Positions 33,071 through 40,749 of a stretch of 53,842 nucleotides of DNA are shown here, piece by piece. Source of the stretch: Candidatus Peregrinibacteria bacterium (GTDB lineage: Bacteria; Patescibacteriota; Gracilibacteria; UBA1369; JABINC01); contig JAUYJN010000004.1 in assembly GCA_030700255.1 (NCBI GenBank), positions 1-53,842 of the forward strand, in the 5' to 3' direction. The stretch's first letter is position 1, and each line of letters begins with the position of its first letter. Both the position numbers and the translations under genes were made by a program. Below the pieces are notes generated by a model. The model was given only the letters and a program-made list of their open reading frames with translations. It was not told where the DNA came from and did no database searches.

Positions 33071-33394
33071 TCACTTTGAAGTCTGTTGAAGTATCTTGAT
33101 GATCGCTTTTACAAGTGGATTGCTTTTTTCAAGTTTTGGAATGATCTTTTTTCCTTCACGTTCTTTTTGGAGAAGATTGTTGAGTGTTAAGATCTTGATA
33201 TGCTGTGAAGTAAGTGGCAAAGAAATACCTAAGATTTCCGCTATCTCACTTACCGAACAATTCGGTTCATGCATAAGAATACAAAAAATATGGTAACGAT
33301 TGACATCACTCAACGCTTTGAATACAGCGACAATATCTTTGTTTTTTTCGTTAAATAGTTTTTTTATTTTAGGGGAATTTTTTTTACGTAACAT
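33071..33394 (-). CDS. ArsR-family transcriptional regulator
   Basis: A compact winged-helix protein: VFKALSDVNRYHIFCILMHE, SVSEIAEILGISLPLTSQHI, then a wing and C-terminal helix. It lacks an evident CxC metal site in the recognition helix, so the signal need not be a metal. The ATG at 33394 is preferred to the TTG at 33412, which overlaps the operator. The 18-bp inverted repeat at 33404-33421 recurs at the lipoprotein gene promoter upstream (34450-34467), so both genes are probably controlled by this protein. Confidence 0.85.
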   Translation of the reverse strand: MLRKKNSPKIKKLFNEKNKDIVAVFKALSDVNRYHIFCILMHEPNCSVSEIAEILGISLPLTSQHIKILTLNNLLQKEREGKKIIPKLEKSNPLVKAIIKILQQTSK

Positions 33395-33403
33395 AGTTTT
33401 AAT

Positions 33404-33421
33404 ATTAAACAATTATTTAAT
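33404..33421 (-). promoter_or_regulatory. ArsR operator at its own gene
   Basis: ATTAAACAATTATTTAAT, with 6-bp arms. On the minus strand TTGACC lies upstream with an AATAAT at 16 bp inside the operator, so binding would block the -10. Confidence 0.65.
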
Positions 33422-33469
33422 TGATACTCTATTGGTCAAAATACGTCAATGGTATTATTATTTATGTCT

Positions 33470-34405
33470 CTACTGCACATGAATTACCGACATGCCCGGC
33501 TGATCCTGAACACGACGAACGGCATCCTCAATACAACTGGCAATACCGTCTTGAACAAATTGAGCTGTATTTCGATTGCTGAATGCATCATCAAAATCGA
33601 GCGAGGGATCTCTAAAATCTACTGATCGAATGATCGCATCTTCATTAGGCCCTTCCGCTTCATCATTATTAATTCCATCGTCCAAATTCATGTGCAATGC
33701 TGTCCACCAATTACGCATATCAAATTGAACAGCTCCAGAATGACCGTTAGGGAAAACTGCGATTTCGGTTTCCATAAGGTCTTCAGCTTCAGAATTATGA
33801 TGAGTCACAGCTCTGAGACTGGTAAACCCGGTGTCGCCCTCATTAATCAAATAAGTAAGTGGGTTCGCTCTGAACTCCGGACCATTGGCAAAACCCGGAA
33901 AGCCGGGAATTAGGATCTGAGTACGAATTTTTCGTAAAGGCTCAGAATTAGTATCGTTTTCATTTTGAGAAACAAAAGTAATAGGAATCTCAGCGTCTTC
34001 AATGAGGTTTTCAATTTCCTCTTCAGTAAGGTCGCTTGGGTCAATATTAGATGGAAGATATGGCAATAATAAACCAAGCATTTCTCCAGACATCGCATCC
34101 TTCACATCTGGCACTTTCATCGCACACAAATCATAGTTTGCCTGTGCAGTGATAAAATCGGCATTCGCAATACCATCTAAAGGATGGGGGCAAATTAAAT
34201 TCGCAGACAATGCTCCTAATGCATCAGAAATACATCCACGTATACCACTTGAAGTGATATTTAGAGTAGGCGAAGGTAATGTCGGTGTATCCGAATACAG
34301 TGATTCGGGCTCTATCTCTGGAGCTAAGGACAACGAGGTGTCGCTGCATCCGCTGCCGACCGCCAAGGCCATTAAGGTTGCCAAAATCGGTGCTTTGTTA
34401 CGCAT
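33470..34405 (-). CDS. putative lipoprotein, unknown function
   Basis: A signal peptide with lipobox (LMALAVGSGC; Cys about residue 20) indicates lipid anchoring. The mature part is acidic, with no family recognised. It has a TEEEIENLIEDAEI helix, NDDEAEGPNED-like acidic loops and several Cys (GCISDALG, NLICPHP, YDLCAM, ASCIED) that may form disulphides. It is preceded by a clear promoter (34482-34510) and the ArsR-type operator, and is followed 76 nt later by the ArsR gene. Confidence 0.72.
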   Translation of the reverse strand: MRNKAPILATLMALAVGSGCSDTSLSLAPEIEPESLYSDTPTLPSPTLNITSSGIRGCISDALGALSANLICPHPLDGIANADFITAQANYDLCAMKVPDVKDAMSGEMLGLLLPYLPSNIDPSDLTEEEIENLIEDAEIPITFVSQNENDTNSEPLRKIRTQILIPGFPGFANGPEFRANPLTYLINEGDTGFTSLRAVTHHNSEAEDLMETEIAVFPNGHSGAVQFDMRNWWTALHMNLDDGINNDEAEGPNEDAIIRSVDFRDPSLDFDDAFSNRNTAQFVQDGIASCIEDAVRRVQDQPGMSVIHVQ

Positions 34406-34449
34406 AAGTTTTCATGGGTTAGTTATATGTAAAGACTTTCGATTCTTTG

Positions 34450-34510
34450 ATTAAACAATTATTTAATCGTTTAAGGTATAAGTATTACGCCTTAAACTAA
34501 CCCATGTCAA
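34450..34510 (-). promoter_or_regulatory. lipoprotein-gene promoter and ArsR operator
   Basis: On the minus strand TTGACA (34505-34510), 17-bp spacer, TAATAC (34482-34487). The 18-mer ATTAAACAATTATTTAAT at 34450-34467 is identical to the one at the arsR-like gene. Here its arms extend to GATTAAA/TTTAATC. It lies just downstream of the transcription start, a repressor position. Confidence 0.7.
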
Positions 34511-34568
34511 TACAAAAGGCTAAAGAACCAGGAACTCGGAAGTTGAAAAGCGATTTGGATAGTGTAAG

Positions 34569-34913
34569 TTAAAACACCAAAGCCATTCTTCCTTTGACCT
34601 CTCGGAATGTTTCTTTATCCAAATTTGAAACTCGTTTCTTTAATCTTTTTTTATCAAGTGTCCTAATTTGAAAAAGTAATGCGACACTATCTTGGCTTAG
34701 TTGTGATATTTTTTTCTCAAGAAAATATGTCGTTGAGTAACCTTGCATTTGTAAGTTAGAAGTAATTGGGGCGATGATCGCCGTATTGAGATGTTCGTTC
34801 AATCTATTGTTTTGCAAAATTAACACAGGCTTAAAGCCGCCCTGCTCGTGACCCTTAACAGGATTCAAATCTGCGAGACAAATATCCCCTTGTTGTATTA
34901 AAGTTTCTTTCAT
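34569..34913 (-). CDS. MazF/PemK-type toxin (endoribonuclease)
   Basis: The typical MazF order is seen: QGDICLADLNPVKGHEQGGF, KPVLILQNN, TAIIAPITS and later QDSVALLFQIRTLDKKRL. Proteins of this family cut mRNA at short sequences. The ATG at 34913 begins 2 nt after the antitoxin stop, so 12 extra upstream codons of the open frame are not used. It forms a TA operon with the ribbon-helix-helix gene upstream. Confidence 0.87.
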   Translation of the reverse strand: MKETLIQQGDICLADLNPVKGHEQGGFKPVLILQNNRLNEHLNTAIIAPITSNLQMQGYSTTYFLEKKISQLSQDSVALLFQIRTLDKKRLKKRVSNLDKETFREVKGRMALVF

Positions 34914-34915
34914 AT

Positions 34916-35161
34916 TTAAAATGATATTTCGTCCCCAAGTAAAAGCCATTCATCTTCCGAGGGTAAGTCGTCGCATGTGATTTTTGACAACTCTTTGGCC
35001 TCCTGCTCCAATCTTTGATCTATATAATTTCTCAATGCAGCCTCTACTATTGAACTTTTGCTCGTATTCATATTTTCTGCTAACTGGTCCAACATTGCAT
35101 TGATAGATGGCAAAATGGTCACTGATATTTTGAATTTATTTTGTGTATGTACTTTTTTCAT
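34916..35161 (-). CDS. ribbon-helix-helix antitoxin of the MazF module
   Basis: An 81-residue CopG-like protein: KISVTILPSINAMLDQLAEN, then SKSSIVEAALRNYIDQRL. The acidic C-terminal tail (CDDLPSEDEWLLLGDE) is suited to wrap the toxin. A palindrome (35189-35202) over its -10 is the likely autoregulatory site. Confidence 0.82.
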   Translation of the reverse strand: MKKVHTQNKFKISVTILPSINAMLDQLAENMNTSKSSIVEAALRNYIDQRLEQEAKELSKITCDDLPSEDEWLLLGDEISF

Positions 35162-35188
35162 ATGATTTGAATTAATTATCGTACTAAT

Positions 35189-35228
35189 TAGTAGTACTAC
35201 TATATCATACTTTTAGTGAGAATGTCGA
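35189..35228 (-). promoter_or_regulatory. MazEF-like promoter and operator
   Basis: On the minus strand TCGACA (35223-35228), 18-bp spacer, TATAGT (35199-35204). The perfect palindrome TAGTAGTACTACTA (35189-35202) overlaps the -10. Confidence 0.58.
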
Positions 35229-35286
35229 GTTAATAAATCATAAAAATGACTTAAGTTTCTTTTGGATTTAAGTATAATGCGCCCAT

Positions 35287-36156
35287 ATGGAATATTTGGT
35301 TGCGGACAATTGGGAGGATTATGAGCTCATCGATATGGGGGATGGTGAGAAATTAGAGCGATGGGGAGATGCTATTTTGCGTCGTCCTGATCCGCAAGTG
35401 ATATGGCCGAAATTTGATTTGTCGCTCTGGGAGAATGCTGATGCTGTTTATCATAGAAGTGCTCGGGGTGGAGGGAGTTGGGAGTACAATAAAAAACTCC
35501 CTGATAAGTGGGTAATCAATTATGGGGATTTGAAATTTTTTGTAAAAACTATGTCATTCAAACATACCGGGATTTTTCCTGAGCAAGGTGTAAATTGGGA
35601 TTATATGATGCAAGCGATCAAGGGAGCAGGAAGACCTATTAAAGTATTGAATTTGTTTGGATATACAGGGGGGGCGACGGTCGCTGCTGCTGCGGCCGGA
35701 GCGGAGGTTACGCACGTCGACTCAGCCAAAGGTATGGTTTATTGCGCCAGTGAAAATGCGGAACTCTCAGGGCTTAAGAATGCGAAAACAAAATGGATGG
35801 TCGACGATGCAATTAAGTTTGTAGATCGTGATCTTCGTCGTGGTAATACCTATGACGGAATCATCATGGATCCTCCGGCATATGGCAAAGGGCCCAAAGG
35901 TGAGACTTGGAGATGCGAAGATGACCTTTATAAATTTATAGAAAAATGTGCGAAGCTACTTTCCAAAAAACCACTCTTCTTTATAGTAAATTCATATACC
36001 GCAGGATTTTCATCAATGGCTATTAAAAATATGATCGAATCGACAGTCGGAAAAGCCCACAAAGGCGAAATCAAATTCGGAGAGATAGGGCTCAAAGCTA
36101 GCGCAAGCGATATGGTGTTGCCATGTGGGGTTTTTGTAAGATTCGAAGGGAAGTAA
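35287..36156 (+). CDS. class I SAM-dependent methyltransferase, RlmI/RlmK-like
   Basis: The Rossmann motif I is VLNLFGYTGGATVAAAAAGA, with HVDSAKGM as the acidic end of strand 2. The catalytic NPPY-like motif is MDPPAYGKGP, as in rRNA cytosine/guanine methyltransferases of the RlmI/RlmK type. The N-terminal part has FGIFPEQ-like sequence (HTGIFPEQGVNW), also typical. Length is 289 residues. The probable role is 23S rRNA methylation; the target base is not determined. Confidence 0.85.
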   Translation: MEYLVADNWEDYELIDMGDGEKLERWGDAILRRPDPQVIWPKFDLSLWENADAVYHRSARGGGSWEYNKKLPDKWVINYGDLKFFVKTMSFKHTGIFPEQGVNWDYMMQAIKGAGRPIKVLNLFGYTGGATVAAAAAGAEVTHVDSAKGMVYCASENAELSGLKNAKTKWMVDDAIKFVDRDLRRGNTYDGIIMDPPAYGKGPKGETWRCEDDLYKFIEKCAKLLSKKPLFFIVNSYTAGFSSMAIKNMIESTVGKAHKGEIKFGEIGLKASASDMVLPCGVFVRFEGK

Positions 36157-36183
36157 TTTAAGAAAGTTTTAACTCCTTTTTAA

Positions 36184-36674
36184 TTGCAAACATATAGTGC
36201 TTTTGATAATATACGTACAAGCATTTGTAGGGAATCTTCGGACCCAGAACGGTCTCAACCGTTAACAAGTGCTTCTTTTACTTGCCTTAAAACTTTATGC
36301 TTACCAGATTTATATAATTGGAATGCTTTGAATATTCGTAAAATCCATTATCTTCTAATGAATGATTTGGACGATCCATTGATAGTTGGAAAATGGAAAA
36401 AAGAAGGATGTATCCGCCACTCTTGGCAATTGAATTTTATATAAGATTCGAATCGATACATCCATTTATAGATGGTAACGGAAGAACTGGCCGAATCTTG
36501 TTTGATGCAATTTTATTTCACACTGACTATATGCCGATAGTTTTCTTTACCGAAAATCACGCCTCTCATTGCAAAGCTATCACGAAAGCAGTCGAAGGCA
36601 GATATGGAAATTTCCAAAAACACTTCCTAGAACAAGCTGAAAAAACCATAAAATTAATAAAGCTTCATGAGTGA
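36184..36674 (+). pseudogene. broken Fic/DOC-family gene
   Basis: The second half (frame from 36393) holds the complete Fic motif HPFIDGNGRTGR and downstream helices. The first half (frame from 36184) ends out of frame after GKWKKEGCIR. The segment between the P-P turn and the Fic helix is also shorter than in the intact neighbour. It appears frameshifted and partly deleted. The intact Fic gene 70 bp downstream is only distantly similar, so this is not a recent tandem copy. Confidence 0.65.
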
Positions 36675-36744
36675 ACGGTGTTGAAGTTCCTATGTCAAAA
36701 TAGATATCTATACGTTAAAATTAACCTACAAATAAATCCAAAAT

Positions 36745-37476
36745 ATGACAATTCAAGAATACCTAAATAAAATTCGTGAGCTTAAAATCGAGTTAGATAA
36801 AAAGAGACCGCTCAATGAAGGTGAGCTGCGAGAACTTCGTAAATGGTACGATGTAACATACACCTATAATTCAAATGCAATTGAAGGAAATTCACTCACG
36901 CTCGCTGAAACAAAAGTTGTTATAGAGGACGGGATAACAATAGGTGGCAAGCCTTTACGTGAAATATATGAGGTGAAAAATCATAAGGAAGTTCTTGAGA
37001 GAATGTTTGATTTTGTGAAAGGGCAAGGTGAAATTGAGGAGGGTGTAATTTTAAATTTTCATAAAGTGTTGCTTAATGATATAGATACAGAAAATGCAGG
37101 CATCTACCGAAATGTACAAGTATATATCTCGGGTAGTGAAGATATATTACCGCCAGCAAAAGAGGTGCCTTCTTTGATGCGACAATTGTATTCTTGGTAT
37201 GAAGAGTCAAAGAATTTAAACCCATGTTTACTCGCTGCAAAATTTCATTATAAATTTGTTAAAATACATCCTTTTATAGATGGAAATGGTAGAATGGCGA
37301 GATTGTTGATGAACCTGATTCTTGTTAAAAATGGATTTCCACCTGTGATCGTTCCCGTTGTACGCAGGCTCGAATATATACGCAGTATTCAAAACGGCGA
37401 AGAGGCTTTTGATGAATTTACTATGAGTGTAATCGTTGAGGGTCTGAAAGATTATTTAAGGATGGTTGGAGAGTGA
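36745..37476 (+). CDS. Fic family protein
   Basis: Fic proteins usually transfer AMP to target proteins. The catalytic motif HPFIDGNGRMAR is at about residues 178-189. The inhibitory motif (S/T)xxxE(G/N) is present near the N-terminus as SNAIEGN, so activity would be held down in the resting state. The hairpin flap and GIYRNVQVYI segment are also typical. 243 residues. Its target is unknown. It sits between a broken Fic gene and the convergent TrmB-like gene ending 3 nt beyond its stop. Confidence 0.9.
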   Translation: MTIQEYLNKIRELKIELDKKRPLNEGELRELRKWYDVTYTYNSNAIEGNSLTLAETKVVIEDGITIGGKPLREIYEVKNHKEVLERMFDFVKGQGEIEEGVILNFHKVLLNDIDTENAGIYRNVQVYISGSEDILPPAKEVPSLMRQLYSWYEESKNLNPCLLAAKFHYKFVKIHPFIDGNGRMARLLMNLILVKNGFPPVIVPVVRRLEYIRSIQNGEEAFDEFTMSVIVEGLKDYLRMVGE

Positions 37477-37479
37477 TTT

Positions 37480-38238
37480 TTACTGAGCGACGAATGCGGT
37501 AGCTCCAAGCCAAGAAAGGTTGAATACAGCACGCTGGGTTTTGGCGTAGACGGCAGACTCGATAAGGATGCCGATAAGTTCATCTGGGTTAAGTGAGATT
37601 ATGGCGACGGAGTTATCGTAGATAGAGATTTGGTTTTCGAAGTCGAATTCTTTTGGGTTTACGAAGAGAATTTCTACAAGCTCGCGTGGAAAATCTTTTG
37701 GGTAAAAAGTGTCGAGAAATGCTCGTGAAGCCTCTGTTGATGGCGAGAGAAATCGAGCCTTTACGTTTTTTTTCACAAGTTTTTTTGTGTATTCAGGTAG
37801 GTAGTCTGGTAAAAATTCACCAAGTGCCTCGAGGTTTGTATAACCTAATACTTCGCTTTTTGCTTCGAGTGTTTGATCGAACAAAGCCTTTATCCCTTCG
37901 ATACCTTCAAATGATCTTATAATCGGCTTGAACGCATCTACGTTTGTTAATTTAAGAAGTTCAGGAACTATCTTTTCTGCGAGCTCGAGTTTTTCTTCCT
38001 GTTGATTAATCAAAACCTGAGGAGGCTCAGCTACAAAAAATTTCGTCCCATCCTTTGTATAACTTGTGATGAGTCTTTTTTTCTTCAGCTTTTCAAGTAT
38101 GTGATAACAATTCACGCGTGGGACGCTCGACCTACTTGCAATTGAGCTCGCATACGAACCACCAAGCTCAATTATTGTAAGGTAAACCTGAGCTTCATCT
38201 TTGGTTAGGCCGATATTTTGAAGGTCTGAGTTAAGCAC
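37480..38238 (-). CDS. TrmB-family transcriptional regulator
   Basis: A winged helix at residues 5-70 (GLTKDEAQVYLTIIELGGSY, SVPRVNCYHILEKLKKKRLI), then a coiled coil and a C-terminal sensor domain (EVLGYTNLEALGEFLPDYL, ISIYDNSVAIISL). Overall it resembles the regulator at 30.4 kb, but identity is limited. It starts 8 nt after the HepT gene and is probably part of the same transcript. This would link it to the TA module, or let it control the tandem Cys-rich genes nearby. Confidence 0.82.
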   Translation of the reverse strand: MLNSDLQNIGLTKDEAQVYLTIIELGGSYASSIASRSSVPRVNCYHILEKLKKKRLITSYTKDGTKFFVAEPPQVLINQQEEKLELAEKIVPELLKLTNVDAFKPIIRSFEGIEGIKALFDQTLEAKSEVLGYTNLEALGEFLPDYLPEYTKKLVKKNVKARFLSPSTEASRAFLDTFYPKDFPRELVEILFVNPKEFDFENQISIYDNSVAIISLNPDELIGILIESAVYAKTQRAVFNLSWLGATAFVAQ

Positions 38239-38246
38239 GAAAAGTT

Positions 38247-38594
38247 TTAATTTTCTAAAATCATCTTTTCAAGATCCTTTTTCAATTTTGGTAATTTATT
38301 TTGAATAATACTCCACAGTAACTCGTAGTCTATTTCAAAATAGTCATGAACCAATTTGTCACGTGTGCCAGCAATCCTCCTCCATTCAACCTCCGGATAC
38401 TTTTCTTTTAATTCGTTTGGAATTCGTTTTGCAGCCTCACCAAGGATTTCAATACTTTTACAAAACGCTTTGCATAAAACCTTATCTCCAAAAAAACTAT
38501 CAAAATCAAGCCCCCTTGACTCTTGCAAAATAAACTCCGCCTCATCTTTCATGTGGCATAAATATTCAATTGGATTCTTCGATAACATACTCAA
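38247..38594 (-). CDS. HepT-like toxin (DUF86, HEPN RNase)
   Basis: A helical HEPN protein with the Rx4HxY motif as RDKLVHDY near residue 83 and the usual [12 protein letters not shown] helix. It pairs with the nucleotidyltransferase gene upstream, overlapping it by 29 bp. In known HepT/MntA pairs the nucleotidyltransferase adds AMP to the toxin Tyr to silence it. An alternative start is Met3. Confidence 0.88.
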   Translation of the reverse strand: MSMLSKNPIEYLCHMKDEAEFILQESRGLDFDSFFGDKVLCKAFCKSIEILGEAAKRIPNELKEKYPEVEWRRIAGTRDKLVHDYFEIDYELLWSIIQNKLPKLKKDLEKMILEN

Positions 38595-38886
38595 CTTCTT
38601 TTAAAATATAAGGACCAATATACGGACTCAGCGCCTTGTCCGTGACAAGCTCGACTTCTCTACCCAAACCATCTTCGAGAAAATAGGCCAAGTCAATAAA
38701 ATTGTCATAGTTTTTTTTCTCTTTATGAAACGAGACTAGAAAATCAATGTCACTGCTGTCCGTTTGCTCGCCACGAACAAAGGATCCAAAAAGTCCAAGT
38801 TTTTTCGCCCCGTACCCTTCGATAACGTTCTTATTATCAAGAATGAATTTCTTTATCGCCTTTTTGTCTTTTACAGCTTTTACCAT
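38566..38886 (-). CDS. MntA-like nucleotidyltransferase antitoxin
   Basis: The minimal nucleotidyltransferase motif GSx10DxD is complete: [27 protein letters not shown] matches the later metal-binding strand. At 106 residues it has typical length. It comes first in the operon and overlaps the toxin gene start. Confidence 0.9.
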   Translation of the reverse strand: MVKAVKDKKAIKKFILDNKNVIEGYGAKKLGLFGSFVRGEQTDSSDIDFLVSFHKEKKNYDNFIDLAYFLEDGLGREVELVTDKALSPYIGPYILKEVEYVIEESN

Positions 38887-39067
38887 ATAGTCATATTATG
38901 ACATTAGAAAGATACATTTAATACTTATTAAAAGCAACTAAATCGAGACCCGGCCCAAGCTGTTGTAAATATTTTTCTACAGTATTTTAGCGCTTTTGGT
39001 AGCCAAATGCAATACGTTGGTATAGACTCCCTTACAAGAAGTTGGTACACTTGCCACTTGTAATATT

Positions 39068-39082
39068 TTATTGCATCATAAA
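39068..39082 (+). promoter_or_regulatory. shared 15-mer at the start of copy C
   Basis: TTATTGCATCATAAA, identical to 31250-31264 in the TrmB/copy B divergent region; upstream similarity continues as AATATT. It overlaps the first base of the ATG, so binding there could block translation or early transcription. Confidence 0.4.
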
Positions 39083-40749
39083 TGAACCCAATCACAAAAA
39101 CATGTCGAGTGACAAATCAACCCTTTATTATCACGGAGGAGGAGCGGAAATTCTGCGAGCAAATGGAAGTTCCAGTTCCAGATATTTGCGCAGAGGAGCG
39201 GATTCGTAGACTTATGAATGAAAGAAATGCGCGAAATTTGTATTATAGAAAATGTGATTTAACCGGGAAGCAAATACTTTCTCAACATCATCCCGATAGC
39301 CCTTTCCCCGTATATGAAGCTACGCAGTGGTGGGGCGATTCATTTGATGGACTTGATTATGGAGTGGACTTTGATTTTGATCGGCCATTTTTTGAACAGT
39401 ATTTGGAGCTAAAAAATAAAGTACCACACATGTCAGCATTTGTAATTAGTGGGACTCTTGAAAACAGCGACTATACAAATTGCACCGGATATATAAAAAA
39501 TTGTTATTTGATTTCCGAATCTGATTATGATGAGGATTGTTATTTTTCAAATAGAATTTATCATAGCAAAGATGTAATGGATTCATCGAATTGCACGGAA
39601 TCTGAACTTTGTTATCAATGCGTTGACTGCACAGGCTGTAACCGACTTTTGTACTCTGAAGAATGCACACAATGTCGCGACGGTTACTTTTTATATAGCT
39701 GCAAAGACTGTAGTGACTGTATTGGTTGCATAAACCAAAATCACAAAAAATATATGATTTTCAATGTGCAATATACAAAAGCTGAATATGAAAAATATAA
39801 GACGGCATTCCAATTGAATACACACCCTGGAGTTGCAGACTTAAGAAAAAAATGTGAAGATTTTTTTAACCAACATCCGCACAAAGCGTTGCAACAAGAA
39901 CATAATGAAAACTCAACTGGTGATCATTTATACCATTCAAAAAATAGTTCGAATTGTTTCGATTCATCAAATTTAGAAGATTGCATAAATTGCGTGAGAG
40001 TTGCGGGAGGAGTTAAGTCCGCTATGGATTACACCTCTTGGGGATTTAAAGCTGAGCTAATATATATGAGTAGTGCTTGTGGCGACAACGTATACAATTT
40101 GAAATTCTGTAGTAGCTGCACCACAAACGTAAGTAATTGCACCTACTGCTACATGCTCACAAGTTGCAGTGATTGCTTCGGATGCGTCGGCCTTAAAAAG
40201 AAAAAATACTGCATATTCAACAAGCAATATACCAAGGAAGAGTACGAGGCACTTGTGCCGAAAATTATTGAGCACATGAAAAAAACTGGGGAATGGGGCA
40301 GATACTTCCCGCAAGAAATATCATCGTTCGCATACAATGAATCGATTGCTATGGAGAATTTCCCACTTACAAAACCTGAGGCAATTGCACTCGGATATAG
40401 CTGGCGCGACGAAGATGATTCCAATGCGTATCAAGGCCCAAAAGTTGAAATACCCGACTCTATCGATGAAGTGAATGACGAGATTTGTAAACAAATTCTC
40501 AAGTGTGAATCGTCTGGGAAATTATATAAAATCATTCCACAGGAATTGAAATTTTATAGACAACTTGGTATACCGCTCCCGCACAGATGCCCTGCACAAA
40601 GGCATGCGGACAGGTACGCTCGAAGAAATACATATAAATTATATGAAAGGAAATGCGCTGCAAGCGGTGAGAAGATTTTGACTTCATACCCACCTGAAAG
40701 CCAAGTCCCTGTATACTCTGAACAAGAATTTTTAAAAGTAATTTACTAA
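39082..40749 (+). CDS. Cys-rich repeat protein copy C, first of tandem trio
   Basis: 555 residues with the full family order. The N-terminal module (CRVT, CAEERIRRL, RNARNLYYRKCDLTGKQIL, YEATQWWGD) is followed by DFDFDRPFFEQY and NSDYTNC. The first Cys-rich core ends in CIGCINQNHKKYMIFN and the second in CFGCVGLKKKKYCIFNKQYT. GRYFPQE follows, then a C-terminal module with Cys singles (CESSG, CPAQRHADR, CAASG, YSEQEF). The 15-mer at 39068-39082 over its start also lies in front of copy B. Its stop overlaps the next ATG (TAATG), so copies C, D and E are translationally coupled. Confidence 0.85.
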   Translation: MNPITKTCRVTNQPFIITEEERKFCEQMEVPVPDICAEERIRRLMNERNARNLYYRKCDLTGKQILSQHHPDSPFPVYEATQWWGDSFDGLDYGVDFDFDRPFFEQYLELKNKVPHMSAFVISGTLENSDYTNCTGYIKNCYLISESDYDEDCYFSNRIYHSKDVMDSSNCTESELCYQCVDCTGCNRLLYSEECTQCRDGYFLYSCKDCSDCIGCINQNHKKYMIFNVQYTKAEYEKYKTAFQLNTHPGVADLRKKCEDFFNQHPHKALQQEHNENSTGDHLYHSKNSSNCFDSSNLEDCINCVRVAGGVKSAMDYTSWGFKAELIYMSSACGDNVYNLKFCSSCTTNVSNCTYCYMLTSCSDCFGCVGLKKKKYCIFNKQYTKEEYEALVPKIIEHMKKTGEWGRYFPQEISSFAYNESIAMENFPLTKPEAIALGYSWRDEDDSNAYQGPKVEIPDSIDEVNDEICKQILKCESSGKLYKIIPQELKFYRQLGIPLPHRCPAQRHADRYARRNTYKLYERKCAASGEKILTSYPPESQVPVYSEQEFLKVIY

